Assembly (NCBI GenBank): GCA_028283725.1
Contig: JAPWKC010000004.1
Coordinates: 1,550,001 to 1,614,000, forward strand
From: Neorhizobium sp.
Lineage (GTDB): Bacteria > Pseudomonadota > Alphaproteobacteria > Rhizobiales > Rhizobiaceae
Direction: 5' to 3'
Length of the DNA: 64,000 nucleotides
The stretch's first letter is position 1; each line of letters opens with the position of its first letter. Below the pieces are notes generated by a model. It saw only the letters and a list, made by a program, of their open reading frames with translations, was not told the origin of the DNA and ran no database searches. A program made the translations under genes and the position numbers. Positions 1-8,450 of this stretch are shown in pieces.

Positions 1-965
1 GAGAAGATCAGGCCGCCCAGCGTGTCGACGTCCTCGATCCGGTCGCGAATGTCGAAATCGTGGCCGATCGCCTCGGCGATCTCTTCCAGCTCGATGCGGG
101 CATCGGCCAGAAACACGTCTTCGCTGGTCTGCGAGAACATGACCTCTTCGTTGTCGTGCTCGTCCTCGACATCGCCGATCACCATCTCGACGATATCCTC
201 GTGGGACACGAGGCCGTCGGTGCCGCCATATTCGTCGATGACGAGCGCCATCTGGGTGCGGGCGGCCTGCATGCTCTGCATCAGGTCGGAGGCGAGCATT
301 GAGGGCGGGACGAAGAGGATCTTGCGGATCAGGCCGGCCTCGGCCACCGTCTCGCCGAGATTGACCCGGCCGAGATCGAAGGCGGCCTTCGGGGTGCGTA
401 CCGCTTTTTCCGGCTTTTCGGCCGCTGCGCCATTCGCAAGGTCGGCTGCTGCCGAAGCCTTGGCGGCGGCGCTGACGCGCGGACCGGTGCGGCGCTTGTT
501 GCGGGCCTGCTTGGCCAGATAGGACAGGAGATCGCGGATGTGGACGAAGCCGCGGGCGTCATCCAGATTGTCGCTATAGACCGGCATGCGCGAGCGGCCG
601 GTCTCTTCGAAATGGATCATCAGCTCGCCGATCGTCATATCCATATCGACGGCATCGATATCGGCGCGCGGCACCATGATGTCCTCCACCCGCACTTCGC
701 GGAAGCGGAGGATATTGTGCAGCATGGCGCGCTCTTCAGGCGAAAAGGCATTGCTGACATTGGTGTCGGTCAACAGCGCGTCGGCGAGATCCTCGCGAAG
801 CTGCTCGCCCTGCGACGGGCGCAGCAACCTGACCGCGCGCGACCAGAAAGAGTTGGTGGATTTGGGGTGGTGTTCGGATCGTGCCGAACTACTTCCCTCG
901 TCCGACGAGGAAGTGTCCGAACCGTCCTTGCCCTCGCGGGCAACATTGCTCGAATAATCGTTCAT
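1..965 (-). CDS. CorC/HlyC-type CBS-domain protein (partial, C-terminus outside window)
   Basis: The frame is open from the ATG at 965 to the window edge, so the C-terminal end is missing. After a Ser/Asp-rich start the product has a cytoplasmic CBS-pair region: a segment with MVPRADIDAVD and an EETGRSRMPVY stretch, then VIDEYGGTDGLVSHEDIVE, which is the signature of the CorC/HlyC family (CBS domains plus CorC_HlyC domain). A charged Ala/Lys-rich insert lies between the two CBS halves. It has no DUF21 membrane domain at its N-terminus, so it resembles CorC rather than the integral-membrane paralogues. Family members are linked to magnesium/cobalt efflux or are called hemolysin-like, without firm function. 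It lies 9 bases downstream of ybeY on the same strand, the usual phoH-ybeY-corC order. Confidence 0.9.
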   Translation of the reverse strand, partial: MNDYSSNVAREGKDGSDTSSSDEGSSSARSEHHPKSTNSFWSRAVRLLRPSQGEQLREDLADALLTDTNVSNAFSPEERAMLHNILRFREVRVEDIMVPRADIDAVDMDMTIGELMIHFEETGRSRMPVYSDNLDDARGFVHIRDLLSYLAKQARNKRRTGPRVSAAAKASAAADLANGAAAEKPEKAVRTPKAAFDLGRVNLGETVAEAGLIRKILFVPPSMLASDLMQSMQAARTQMALVIDEYGGTDGLVSHEDIVEMVIGDVEDEHDNEEVMFSQTSEDVFLADARIELEEIAEAIGHDFDIRDRIEDVDTLGGLIF

Positions 966-974
966 TGTTCCAAA

Positions 975-1481
975 CTACACTATCGGGTCCTGCCCCGCAT
1001 AGGGGTCAGATAGGCCGAGGACGGCCAAAATACGAGTCTCAAGTGCTTCCATGTCTTCCGCCTCGTCCTTTTCCATGTGGTCGTAACCGAACAGATGGAG
1101 GAAACCATGGACGAGTAGATGGGTGAGATGATCGCTGAAACTCTTGTCGAGATCAACCGCCTCGCGCTCGACAGTCTCGCGCGCAATGACGATATCGCCC
1201 AGCATCGGGCCGGGCATGCCGCCCGGTTCAAGCGGAAAAGCGGGGAAAGACAAGACGTTGGTCGGTTTGTCCTGATCTCGCCATTCGGCGTTGATTTCTT
1301 TTATCTCGGCATCGTTGGTGAAGACGAGCGAGACTTCCGCCGGCATTTTCGGGAAGGGCTGCGCCTCTTCCTTCTCCAGAAAGTCGGCCGCGGTCTCGAG
1401 GACCTTTTGCGCCATGTCAAGGAGGACCGGCTCTTGCGGCCAGCCCTCGTCCTCGACGCTGATCTGTATGTCTAGCTTCAT
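975..1481 (-). CDS. ybeY: YbeY endoribonuclease / rRNA maturation factor
   Basis: The 168-residue product carries the family zinc site HGFLHLFGYDH (pattern HGxLHLxGYDH) near residues 125-140, with all three histidines present. YbeY is a single-strand-specific endoribonuclease needed for 16S rRNA 3' end maturation and ribosome quality control. The ATG at 1481 gives the normal family length. The gene sits 23 bases downstream of phoH and just upstream of the corC-like gene, so the three are probably cotranscribed on the minus strand together with miaB. Confidence 0.96.
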   Translation of the reverse strand: MKLDIQISVEDEGWPQEPVLLDMAQKVLETAADFLEKEEAQPFPKMPAEVSLVFTNDAEIKEINAEWRDQDKPTNVLSFPAFPLEPGGMPGPMLGDIVIARETVEREAVDLDKSFSDHLTHLLVHGFLHLFGYDHMEKDEAEDMEALETRILAVLGLSDPYAGQDPIV

Positions 1482-1504
1482 GATGGAGTGGGGCCGCCCG
1501 CCTC

Positions 1505-2560
1505 TCAGCGGTCGGCTTCCTCGCTTTCGTCGTGGACGGCATATTGCGCGTCATAGGCCCTGACGATGCGTCCGACGAGCGGATGGCGCACGACATCGGT
1601 ATCCTTGAAGCGCACGACCGAGATGCCCTCGACGCCCTTCAGGATCTGCAGCGCCTCGACCAGACCGGACTTGACGCCACGGGGAAGATCCACCTGGCTG
1701 GGGTCGCCGGTGATGATCATCCGGCCGTTTTCGCCAAGACGCGTCAGGAACATTTTCATCTGCATCGACGTGGTGTTCTGCGCCTCGTCGAGAATGATGG
1801 CGGCATTTTGCAATGTGCGGCCGCGCATGAAGGCGAGCGGCGCGATTTCGATGACGCCGGCGGTGATCGCCCGTTCGACCTTGTCGCCGGGGATCATGTC
1901 GTAAAGCGCGTCATAGAGCGGGCGCAGATAGGGATCGACCTTCTCCTTCATGTCGCCGGGCAGGAAGCCCAGACGCTCGCCGGCTTCGACGGCCGGACGG
2001 GTGAGGATGATCTTGTCGACGGCGCCACGCTCCAGAAGGGCTGCCGCATGGGCGCAGGCAAGATAGGTCTTGCCCGTGCCGGCCGGGCCGACGCCAAACA
2101 CCATTTCGGCGCGTTCCAGCGCCCGCATATAGGCATCCTGGGTCGGCGTGCGCGCCTGGATGGTCTTCTTGCGGGTGGAGATCTGCGCCATGGAGAGCTT
2201 GGCCTTGCGTTCCAGCGTCGGCAGTGTCAGCTGGTCGTCGGCGGCCTGGGCCATGCGGATCGCCCCTTCCACATCGGAGGGTTCGATCGACTGCCCCTTC
2301 TGGGCTCGCTCGTAGAGACTGTCGAGTGCCCGCCTCGCCTGATTGGTGGCCACGACATCGCCCGATATCGAAACAGAATTGCCCCGTGCTGTCGCATCGA
2401 TATGCAAACGCTGCTCCAGAAGCTTGAGATTCTGGTCGAACTGGCCAAAAAGTTCGCTGGCGTAGCGGTTGTTCTCGAACGTCAGGACAAAGTGATTGGC
2501 GTCGGTCGCTGCGGTTTTGGGGTGGCGCGCGGATGAAGAAACCAATTCGTGTCCGTTCAA
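1505..2560 (-). CDS. phoH: PhoH-family ATPase
   Basis: The 351-residue protein has the PhoH P-loop GPAGTGKTYLA near residue 160, a Walker B region IILDEAQNTT and the downstream ITGDPSQVDLPRG motif, all typical of the PhoH/YbeZ family, which partners YbeY in RNA metabolism. No ATG is available at the N-terminus; the frame starts with TTG at 2560, preceded by a strong ribosome-binding site GAGGAG with 9 bases of spacing, which supports this unusual start. It is 24 bases downstream of miaB and 23 bases upstream of ybeY, so it is probably part of one operon. Confidence 0.94.
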   Translation of the reverse strand: MNGHELVSSSARHPKTAATDANHFVLTFENNRYASELFGQFDQNLKLLEQRLHIDATARGNSVSISGDVVATNQARRALDSLYERAQKGQSIEPSDVEGAIRMAQAADDQLTLPTLERKAKLSMAQISTRKKTIQARTPTQDAYMRALERAEMVFGVGPAGTGKTYLACAHAAALLERGAVDKIILTRPAVEAGERLGFLPGDMKEKVDPYLRPLYDALYDMIPGDKVERAITAGVIEIAPLAFMRGRTLQNAAIILDEAQNTTSMQMKMFLTRLGENGRMIITGDPSQVDLPRGVKSGLVEALQILKGVEGISVVRFKDTDVVRHPLVGRIVRAYDAQYAVHDESEEADR

Positions 2561-2584
2561 GTAAACAAGCTCCTCACTTGCTGG

Positions 2585-4021
2585 TTACGAACCCATTAAA
2601 CTCTCTGCCGGCTCGGCAAACAAGCTGTTCGGGCCAGTCCCGATGATTCGTACCCTGATAATCTCACCGATTTGCGATGTTTTTGCATCAACATTCACAG
2701 ACTGGAGCCACGGAGAGCGTCCGATGACCTGTCCCGGCATGCGGCCCGGCTTTTCCAGGAGCAGATCGATGGTCTTTCCGACGCAGGATGTGGCGAAGTC
2801 GGCCTGCTGTTTCAAGAGCAGCGTCTGAAGCCGCTCCAGCCGCTCGGTCTTCACCTCTTCCGGCACCTGATCCGTCAGATCGGCGCCCGGCGTGCCGGGG
2901 CGGGTCGAATATTTGAACGAGAAGGCCGAGGCGTAATTCACCTCTTCGACGATCTTCAGCGTGTCCTCGAAATCCCTGTCCGTCTCGCCGGGGAAGCCGA
3001 CGATGAAATCGCCGGACATGGCGATATCCGGCCGGGCGGCGCGGATCCGCTCGATCAGCCGCAGATATTCGGCGCCGGTGTGGCGGCGGTTCATGGCTTT
3101 CAGGATGCGGTCGGACCCGGCCTGCACCGGCAGATGCAGGTAAGGCATCAGCGAACGCAGATTGCGATGCGCGTCGATCAGCTTGTCATCCATGTCGCGC
3201 GGGTGGCTGGTCGTGTAGCGCAAACGGGCAAGGCCTGGAATATCGGCCAGCGTGTAGAGAAGATCGCCGAGGCTCCAGTTGCGGCCATCGGGGCCCTCGC
3301 CTGCCCAGGCATTGACGTTCTGGCCGAGAAGCGTGACTTCGCGCACGCCGGCATCGACGAGGCGCTTCGCCTCATCGATGATCTGCGACACCGGACGGGA
3401 GACTTCAGAGCCGCGCGTATAGGGCACGACGCAGAAGGTACAGAACTTGTCGCAGCCTTCCTGCACGGTCAGGAACGCGGTGACGCCGCGCGAGCGGATC
3501 TGCGCCTTCGAGGTCGCCGGCAGATGCTCGAACTTGTCCTCGACGGCATATTCCGTATCGACCACACGGGTGCCGGCACGGGCTGTCTTCAGCGCCTGCG
3601 GCAGACGGTGATAGGTCTGCGGGCCGATGACGACATCGACTGCCGGAGACCGGCGCAGGATCTCCTCGCCTTCCGCCTGCGCGACGCAGCCGGCAACGCC
3701 GATCATCAGTTCCCGGCCCTCGGCGGCGCGCGCCTTCTTCATGTCGCGCAGACGGCCGAGCGCCGAATAGACCTTGTCGGCCGCCTTCTCGCGGATGTGA
3801 CAGGTGTTGAGAAGGATGAGATCCGCCTCACCCATATCCTCGGTCGTGACGTAGCCATCGCCCGCCAGCGCATCGCCCATGCGCGTCGAATCGTAGACGT
3901 TCATCTGACAGCCGTAGGTCTTGATGAAGACCTTGCGGCTGTTAGACCTGATAGCCGCGTCATCGGCGCCAAGAGCGGCAGGGGCGGCAGGGGCGGCAGG
4001 GAGAGTGACGTGTTCGTTCAT
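2585..4021 (-). CDS. miaB: tRNA-2-methylthio-N6-dimethylallyladenosine synthase
   Basis: The 478-residue radical-SAM methylthiotransferase modifies A37 of tRNAs that read UNN codons. The N-terminal UPF0004 domain begins [12 protein letters not shown] and contains further cysteines ([16 protein letters not shown]) for one iron-sulfur cluster. The radical-SAM cluster motif is [11 protein letters not shown] (CxxxCxxC). A C-terminal TRAM domain follows ([11 protein letters not shown] region). The longest frame starts at a TTG at 4039, but the ATG at 4021 gives a protein beginning MNEHVT and is preferred; no strong ribosome-binding site favours either. The gene heads the miaB-phoH-ybeY-corC series. 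Confidence 0.95.
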   Translation of the reverse strand: MNEHVTLPAAPAAPAALGADDAAIRSNSRKVFIKTYGCQMNVYDSTRMGDALAGDGYVTTEDMGEADLILLNTCHIREKAADKVYSALGRLRDMKKARAAEGRELMIGVAGCVAQAEGEEILRRSPAVDVVIGPQTYHRLPQALKTARAGTRVVDTEYAVEDKFEHLPATSKAQIRSRGVTAFLTVQEGCDKFCTFCVVPYTRGSEVSRPVSQIIDEAKRLVDAGVREVTLLGQNVNAWAGEGPDGRNWSLGDLLYTLADIPGLARLRYTTSHPRDMDDKLIDAHRNLRSLMPYLHLPVQAGSDRILKAMNRRHTGAEYLRLIERIRAARPDIAMSGDFIVGFPGETDRDFEDTLKIVEEVNYASAFSFKYSTRPGTPGADLTDQVPEEVKTERLERLQTLLLKQQADFATSCVGKTIDLLLEKPGRMPGQVIGRSPWLQSVNVDAKTSQIGEIIRVRIIGTGPNSLFAEPAESLMGS

Positions 4022-4099
4022 GGCAGGCTCATAGCGCAAGAAGGGCCGGAATTGAAGCGTTTCGTTGAGATCGCTTATGGGCGCAGACCGATCCGTCTT

Positions 4100-4729
4100 T
4101 CAGCCTTCCGCCTCTGCCGCCGCTTTTCGCCTGCGCAGGCGGCGCCAGATGAAAAAGGCGATGCCTTCGACCACCATCAGGATGATCATCACTTCCAGCG
4201 CCAGTTCCGAAACATTGCCATCAAAGGACATGCGGGCGCAGACATAGCCGATGAGAAAGAAGAGACCGTTCCACACCGCCACGCCAAACCCTGCGGCGAG
4301 CGCGAACGGGCCGGGATTGACCTTCAACAGGCCGGCGATGGCCGGCGCCACCAGCCGCACCGTCGGCACCAGCTGGGCGGTGAAGGACAGAGCCGACTGG
4401 TTGGTGCGGAAATAGAGGATCATCTTCTCCACCTTGTCCGAAGAGGTGCCGAAGATCAGTGCGAAGCGGGTGAGAAACCGGAAGGAACGCTGTTCCGACA
4501 CGCTGGCTGCGCAGAAATAGTAGATCGAACCGCCGACATAGCTGCCGGCGATCGCGGCGATCAGGGCGGCGAGCGGCGACCATGCGCCGGATTCGGCGCC
4601 GATACCGACGGCGACCAGAATGGCGTAGGAGGGGAAAATCGGGATGATGCGTTCGGAAAAGACCACGAGGAAAACCCCGAGCAATCCGTATTCGGCAGAC
4701 CATTCAATCAGATGTCCAAGCGGATCCAT
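4100..4729 (-). CDS. DedA-family membrane protein
   Basis: The 209-residue protein has the DedA/SNARE-associated pattern: an N-terminal segment with ERIIPIFPSYAILVAVG, hydrophobic helices around residues 15-35, 50-70, 135-160 and 170-195, and a conserved central part ending in FTAQLVPTVRLVAPAIAGL, which is the family's re-entrant loop with its Arg. DedA proteins are inner-membrane proteins implicated in membrane potential and undecaprenyl-phosphate or phospholipid flipping. A short basic tail (WRRLRRRKAAAEAEG) is predicted to be cytoplasmic. A 195-base gap holding a 10-bp tandem repeat separates it from plsC upstream. Confidence 0.85.
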   Translation of the reverse strand: MDPLGHLIEWSAEYGLLGVFLVVFSERIIPIFPSYAILVAVGIGAESGAWSPLAALIAAIAGSYVGGSIYYFCAASVSEQRSFRFLTRFALIFGTSSDKVEKMILYFRTNQSALSFTAQLVPTVRLVAPAIAGLLKVNPGPFALAAGFGVAVWNGLFFLIGYVCARMSFDGNVSELALEVMIILMVVEGIAFFIWRRLRRRKAAAEAEG

Positions 4730-4840
4730 GCGGCTTTCCAGATGTTTTCGGTCATATCGGGAGACAGGGCGTCCGAAACAAGAGCTTCGGGCGAGATGAG
4801 GACCGAATGGCTTTCTCGATCCGTTCCACCCTCTGCTATG

Positions 4841-4900
4841 CTTGGCGACCCTTGGCTACCCCCGGCGACCTTTGGCGACCCTCGGCTATCCTCGGGCGTC
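4841..4900. repeat. Degenerate 10-bp tandem repeat
   Basis: Six consecutive decamers, read on the plus strand: cttggcgacc, cttggctacc, cccggcgacc, tttggcgacc, ctcggctatc, ctcgggcgtc. The shared core is CxxGGCgACC. The array lies wholly in the gap between the plsC stop and the DedA start. No protein reading of it looks genuine. Confidence 0.85.
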
Positions 4901-4924
4901 TTGCGCTTCGGGCATTGCCGACCT

Positions 4925-5773
4925 TCAGCTTTTCTCCGTCGCGTCGCTGCCATCGGGCTTCGGCGTGACGGCATAGAGATCATAATCGCGGCCGCGGATA
5001 TGGCGGATCAAAAGATTGCGCATGCGCGCCGTGATCGTCTGGCTTAAAAGCTTGCGGTTGTCGCCGGCGCGGAATTCGACCGGATCGCCAAAGGCCACAT
5101 CCACCTCGATCGCGCCTTCCCGCAGGATGCCGAGAAGGTGGGGACCAAGCTCGATATCGCCCGGCCAGGCGGCGATCGGCCGGTGATAGCGGCCCATTGC
5201 CATGCCATGGACGCCGGTATAGGCGATCGCCACCGGCTGGACATGCACGACGCCGCCCGGCGCAGACGGCACGGCGGCGGCCGCTGCACCGAAGAGCGAA
5301 GACTTGATCGGCAGAAGCCGGTTGCCATCCGACGTCGTGCCTTCGGGAAAGAGCACGACGATTTCTCCGCCGGCCATGCGCGAGGCAATCTCGTTGACCT
5401 GATCTCCGGTGCGGCGCTTTTCCTCGCGCACGACGAAAATCGTCTTCTGCAACTTGGCGAGAGTGCCGAAGATCGGCCAGTCGGCGACTTCAGCTTTCGC
5501 GATATAGGCGACATCGGCAATCGCGCCGAGTACCATGATATCCTTCCACGAGACGTGGTTGGACGACAGCATCAGCGGCCGGCGCGGATCGGGACGCCCA
5601 TGCACGCGAATGCGGATGCCGAGCAGGAAACAGGCGGCGCGATGCCAGAGCCGCGGAATGATGCGGCGGATCTTCAGATCGTATTTCAGACCGACGAGCT
5701 GGAAGGGCAAAAGCACGACTGTGACGAGGACGAGCGAGACGATGACGAGCCCGATACGGATATTGGTGATCAC
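4925..5773 (-). CDS. plsC: 1-acyl-sn-glycerol-3-phosphate acyltransferase (PlsC family)
   Basis: The 282-residue protein has an N-terminal membrane segment (residues 5-25, LVIVSLVLVTVVLLPFQLVG) and the acyltransferase HX4D motif NHVSWKD near residue 73, followed by the FPEGTTSDG motif of the PlsC superfamily. It probably acylates lysophosphatidate to phosphatidate in phospholipid synthesis; OlsA-type lyso-ornithine-lipid acyltransferases belong to the same family, and olsB is present in this window, so that is an alternative. The frame starts with GTG at 5773. It is 9 bases downstream of the fur/mur stop and is probably cotranscribed with it. Confidence 0.85.
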   Translation of the reverse strand: MITNIRIGLVIVSLVLVTVVLLPFQLVGLKYDLKIRRIIPRLWHRAACFLLGIRIRVHGRPDPRRPLMLSSNHVSWKDIMVLGAIADVAYIAKAEVADWPIFGTLAKLQKTIFVVREEKRRTGDQVNEIASRMAGGEIVVLFPEGTTSDGNRLLPIKSSLFGAAAAAVPSAPGGVVHVQPVAIAYTGVHGMAMGRYHRPIAAWPGDIELGPHLLGILREGAIEVDVAFGDPVEFRAGDNRKLLSQTITARMRNLLIRHIRGRDYDLYAVTPKPDGSDATEKS

Positions 5774-5782
5774 CTGGCGCCC

Positions 5783-6211
5783 TTACCGCTCATCGTCATC
5801 GAGCGGGATGCCGTAAAGCTCCAGCCGGTGGCCGACGAGGCGAAAGCCGTGCTCGCGGGCGATGCGCTCCTGAAGCGCTTCGATTTCCGCCGAGTGAAAC
5901 TCGATGACCGTGCCGGTCGCCACGTCGATCATATGGTCGTGATGCTCTTCCGGCACGGTCTCGTAGCGGAAGCGGCCATCGCGGAAATCATGCTTCTCGA
6001 TGATGCCCTCGTCCTCGAACAGTTTCACCGTCCGGTAGACCGTCGAAATCGAGATGCGCGGATCGACCTTGGTGGAACGGCGATAGAGCTCCTCCACGTC
6101 GGGATGATCATCGCTGTCCTGCAAAATACGGGCGATGACCCGGCGCTGGTCCGTCATGCGCATGCCCTTTTCGGCACACAGCTCTTCCAGCGTCTTTGAA
6201 AGATCCGTCAT
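5783..6211 (-). CDS. fur: Fur-family metal-responsive regulator (Fur/Mur)
   Basis: The 142-residue protein has the Fur layout: a winged-helix domain (residues about 10-80, with MTDQRRVIARIL and the recognition helix ISISTVYRTVKLFEDEGII) and a C-terminal dimerisation domain with the metal-binding HHDHMID stretch. The CxxC zinc pair of many Fur proteins is absent. In Rhizobiaceae the protein at this position is known as Fur or Mur and responds mainly to manganese; that assignment is by family and neighbourhood. The start is the ATG at 6211 with GAAGG upstream; the longer frame uses a TTG at 6229. plsC follows after 9 bases. Confidence 0.88.
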   Translation of the reverse strand: MTDLSKTLEELCAEKGMRMTDQRRVIARILQDSDDHPDVEELYRRSTKVDPRISISTVYRTVKLFEDEGIIEKHDFRDGRFRYETVPEEHHDHMIDVATGTVIEFHSAEIEALQERIAREHGFRLVGHRLELYGIPLDDDER

Positions 6212-6340
6212 GACGTTCGGCCTTCGCAAATCTCGGTTCTGGTCCAGCGCTCATCAGCGTCCGCAACGGACGCGCCCCAAGCACCGTAACACTGTGGGTC
6301 CTGCGGGGAATTGTTTTCCCGCGGTCTGCGCATCGCATAA

Positions 6341-6365
6341 CCCGAAAGCGGCGTTCGATTTCGGG
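6341..6365. other. Inverted repeat between rimI and fur
   Basis: CCCGAAA at 6341-6347 and TTTCGGG at 6359-6365 are perfect 7-base arms separated by 11 bases. The element is 15 bases past the rimI stop and about 130 bases before the fur start. It could be a transcript-end hairpin for rimI or an operator for fur; there is no clear T tract. Confidence 0.4.
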
Positions 6366-6380
6366 TCGATGCAGTAGGGA

Positions 6381-6875
6381 CTAGCGAAGAACGCGGCTCA
6401 TGACAAGCGCCGTGGAGCGCGTGCCATCGGCTGCGGTGTAATAGGCGGGACGTTCCCCAACCTTTGCAAAGCCGAGCTTGCCGTAAAGGGCAACAGCCGG
6501 GCGATTGGCCGCCTCGACCTCAAGGAACATCAGGTCTGCGCCGCGCACCTTCGATTCGCGCAGGGCTGCCTGCATCAGCCGCCATCCAAGCGCCTGGCGC
6601 GCGAATTTTTCGCCGACGGCAATCGTCAGGATCTCCGCCTCGCCACCCGCCTCGCGGGCAAGCACGAAGCCCGCCAGCGGCTTCGAAAAGAACGCATTGG
6701 TCTGGCGCACGACGAAGCCGAAGACATTGTGCTGCAACAGGAGATTGGAAAACTCGCCATCGTTCCAGCGGCGTGGAAAACGCTGGCCATGCAATTCCGA
6801 CACGTCGGCGCAATCCTGCGCCTCCATGGTGACAACTTCGAAAAACGGCTTCCAGCTCAGATATTCGTCGAACAT
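6381..6875 (-). CDS. rimI: Ribosomal protein S18 alanine N-acetyltransferase-like GNAT protein
   Basis: The 164-residue protein has a GNAT fold: the substrate-side helix with RFPRRWNDGEFSNLLLQ, the acetyl-CoA loop LTIAVGEKFARQALGWRLM, the ADLMFLEVEAANRPAVALYGKLGF segment (cut here into two motifs: FLEVEAANRPA and ALYGKLGF), which is typical of RimI. RimI acetylates the N-terminal alanine of S18. It lies 81 bases downstream of tsaB, the classical tsaB-rimI pair, with a Fur-family gene downstream. The ATG at 6875 lacks an obvious ribosome-binding site. Confidence 0.9.
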   Translation of the reverse strand: MFDEYLSWKPFFEVVTMEAQDCADVSELHGQRFPRRWNDGEFSNLLLQHNVFGFVVRQTNAFFSKPLAGFVLAREAGGEAEILTIAVGEKFARQALGWRLMQAALRESKVRGADLMFLEVEAANRPAVALYGKLGFAKVGERPAYYTAADGTRSTALVMSRVLR

Positions 6876-6956
6876 TTTTAGCAGTGTACCAGATGGGTAT
6901 GCTGGGGGAATGTCGCTTCAATCGCTTTTTCGCGAGCGAGGCTCAAGCCCCTTTTG

Positions 6957-7604
6957 TCAGGCCCTTGCGAGCGCAAAGCCTATCTGCGGCTTGGCGTCGG
7001 GACCGCGAAGATAGAGCGGTTTCGGCCTTTCTGCATCATCAGGCTTCTCCGCACCGATCCTTGCGACCATGGCAATATCGAACCGGTCTCGGGGATCTTC
7101 CTGATCGCGGCGCATCCAGGAGCCGGTCAGCACCGCAGCGTGGCGGGCGGCAAGCGCATCCACGTCTTCCGGCGCGAGGGCCGCAGGCTCACCCAAGGGC
7201 GCACCATCGGCACCGAATGCCTGGGCATAGACTTCGCCACGCTTGGCATCCATGGCAACGACCACCGGCCTGCCGGGGTTCTGCTTCAGATGCACGCGGG
7301 CCAAAACTTCGAGCGTGGTGACGCCGACCGAGCCGATACCGAGCGCCAGCGCCAGACCGCGTGCGGTGGCGACGCCGACGCGGATGCCTGTAAACGAACC
7401 GGGCCCGATGACGACCGCGACGCGGCCGATCCGATCGAGGTCCATGCCGGCCTTTGCCAGCGCCTCGTCGATCAGCGCCATCAGCCGTTCGGCATGGCCC
7501 TTGCCGATCTCGTCCGAGACGGCAGACAGGACTTTGCCCGCCTTGCCGTCAAACACCGCAGCGGAACAATCCACCCCGGCGGTATCGATTGAAAGCACGA
7601 TCAT
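6957..7604 (-). CDS. tsaB: tRNA threonylcarbamoyladenosine biosynthesis protein TsaB
   Basis: The 215-residue protein begins with the ASKHA-fold strand MIVLSIDTAG and carries GPGSFTGIRVGVATARGLA near residue 70, the diagnostic TsaB motif. TsaB is the non-catalytic partner of TsaD in making t6A at position 37 of ANN-decoding tRNAs. The C-terminal half has the usual weakly conserved tail ending PLYLRGPDAKPQIG. It is 20 bases downstream of the NfuA-like gene and upstream of rimI, so the four genes may be one operon. Confidence 0.95.
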   Translation of the reverse strand: MIVLSIDTAGVDCSAAVFDGKAGKVLSAVSDEIGKGHAERLMALIDEALAKAGMDLDRIGRVAVVIGPGSFTGIRVGVATARGLALALGIGSVGVTTLEVLARVHLKQNPGRPVVVAMDAKRGEVYAQAFGADGAPLGEPAALAPEDVDALAARHAAVLTGSWMRRDQEDPRDRFDIAMVARIGAEKPDDAERPKPLYLRGPDAKPQIGFALARA

Positions 7605-7624
7605 TGGGTTTCAAGTCTATCCGG

Positions 7625-8191
7625 TCAGAGCGCTTCGACCGCCTGAACCTCGGGCACGAAATGCTTGAGCAGGTTCTGCACGCCGTGCTTCAGGGTGGCG
7701 GTGGAGGACGGGCAACCGGCGCAGGCGCCCTTCATGTTCAAATAGACGGTACCGTCGCGATAACCCTTGAAGGTGATATCGCCGCCATCCTGGGCAACGG
7801 CCGGACGGACGCGGGTTTCCAGAAGTTCCTTGATCGTGGCGACGACCGTCTCGTCATCGGCATCGAAGAACTCGCCTTCCTCGTCGAAGTCTTCCGCCAA
7901 TGTCGAGGTGCCGCCCATGATCGGCTGGCCGGACATGAAATGTTCCATGATCGAGCCGAGGATCGCCGGCTTCAGGTGCTGCCATTCGGCGGCATCCTTG
8001 GTGACGGTGATGAAGTCATAGCCGAAATAAACGCCGGAGACGCCGCCGACATCGAACAGACGGGCGGCCAGCGGCGATGCCTCGGCTTCCGCCGCGTTGC
8101 GAAAATCGGCCGTGCCCTTTTCCATCACCACCTTGCCGGGGAGGAATTTCAGGGTCGCCGGGTTGGGCGTCGATTCCGTCTGGATGAACAT
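7625..8191 (-). CDS. nfuA: NifU/NfuA-like iron-sulfur cluster scaffold
   Basis: The 188-residue protein has an N-terminal Nfu_N domain starting MFIQTESTPNPATLKFLPG and a C-terminal NifU domain with the cluster-binding CAGCPSS motif (CxxC) near residue 160. Both cysteines are present. Proteins with this layout deliver Fe-S clusters to target enzymes; the mitochondrial homologue is NFU1. It may serve MiaB and other Fe-S enzymes encoded nearby, which is inference. A possible iron-responsive operator lies 35-60 bases upstream. Confidence 0.93.
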   Translation of the reverse strand: MFIQTESTPNPATLKFLPGKVVMEKGTADFRNAAEAEASPLAARLFDVGGVSGVYFGYDFITVTKDAAEWQHLKPAILGSIMEHFMSGQPIMGGTSTLAEDFDEEGEFFDADDETVVATIKELLETRVRPAVAQDGGDITFKGYRDGTVYLNMKGACAGCPSSTATLKHGVQNLLKHFVPEVQAVEAL

Positions 8192-8225
8192 GCTGGTCTC
8201 CTGAGCGCGATCAGGCGCGCGTCAA

Positions 8226-8250
8226 ACTTAGAATTCTTCAAAAGAAGATA
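8226..8250 (-). promoter_or_regulatory. Candidate operator upstream of the nfuA-like gene
   Basis: The minus strand reads TATCTTCTTTTGAAGAATTC then TAAG, with two overlapping dyads: TCTTC/GAAGA with a 4-base loop, and the 8-base palindrome AGAATTCT. The latter resembles part of rhizobial iron-control (Irr/ICE) boxes, TTTAGAA-N-TTCTAAA, but the match is partial. It sits 35-60 bases before the start codon, where an operator would act. Confidence 0.3.
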
Positions 8251-8450
8251 AGCCGCATCAGCTTTGCGTTCAAGTGCGCCTTTCTGCCGTTGCGGTCAAG
8301 ACAATGTTGACCGCCACTTTCATGTCTAGCGCAGGTGCTGCGACCGGTTGAAGCGTGTCGCGATCCTTCGGATCTGCTCCTGCGCTTTCAGCTCCTGTTG
8401 TGACGCATGTCGTGGTCGCAAAACCGCTGCGCACTTTTGCGCGGCATGCT

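Noticed and set aside
2672-5047. Very long plus-strand open frame opposite miaB, DedA and plsC
   Set aside because: It is the GC-rich shadow of three well-supported minus-strand genes; composition is Arg/Asp/His/Gly-rich and no motif is recognisable.
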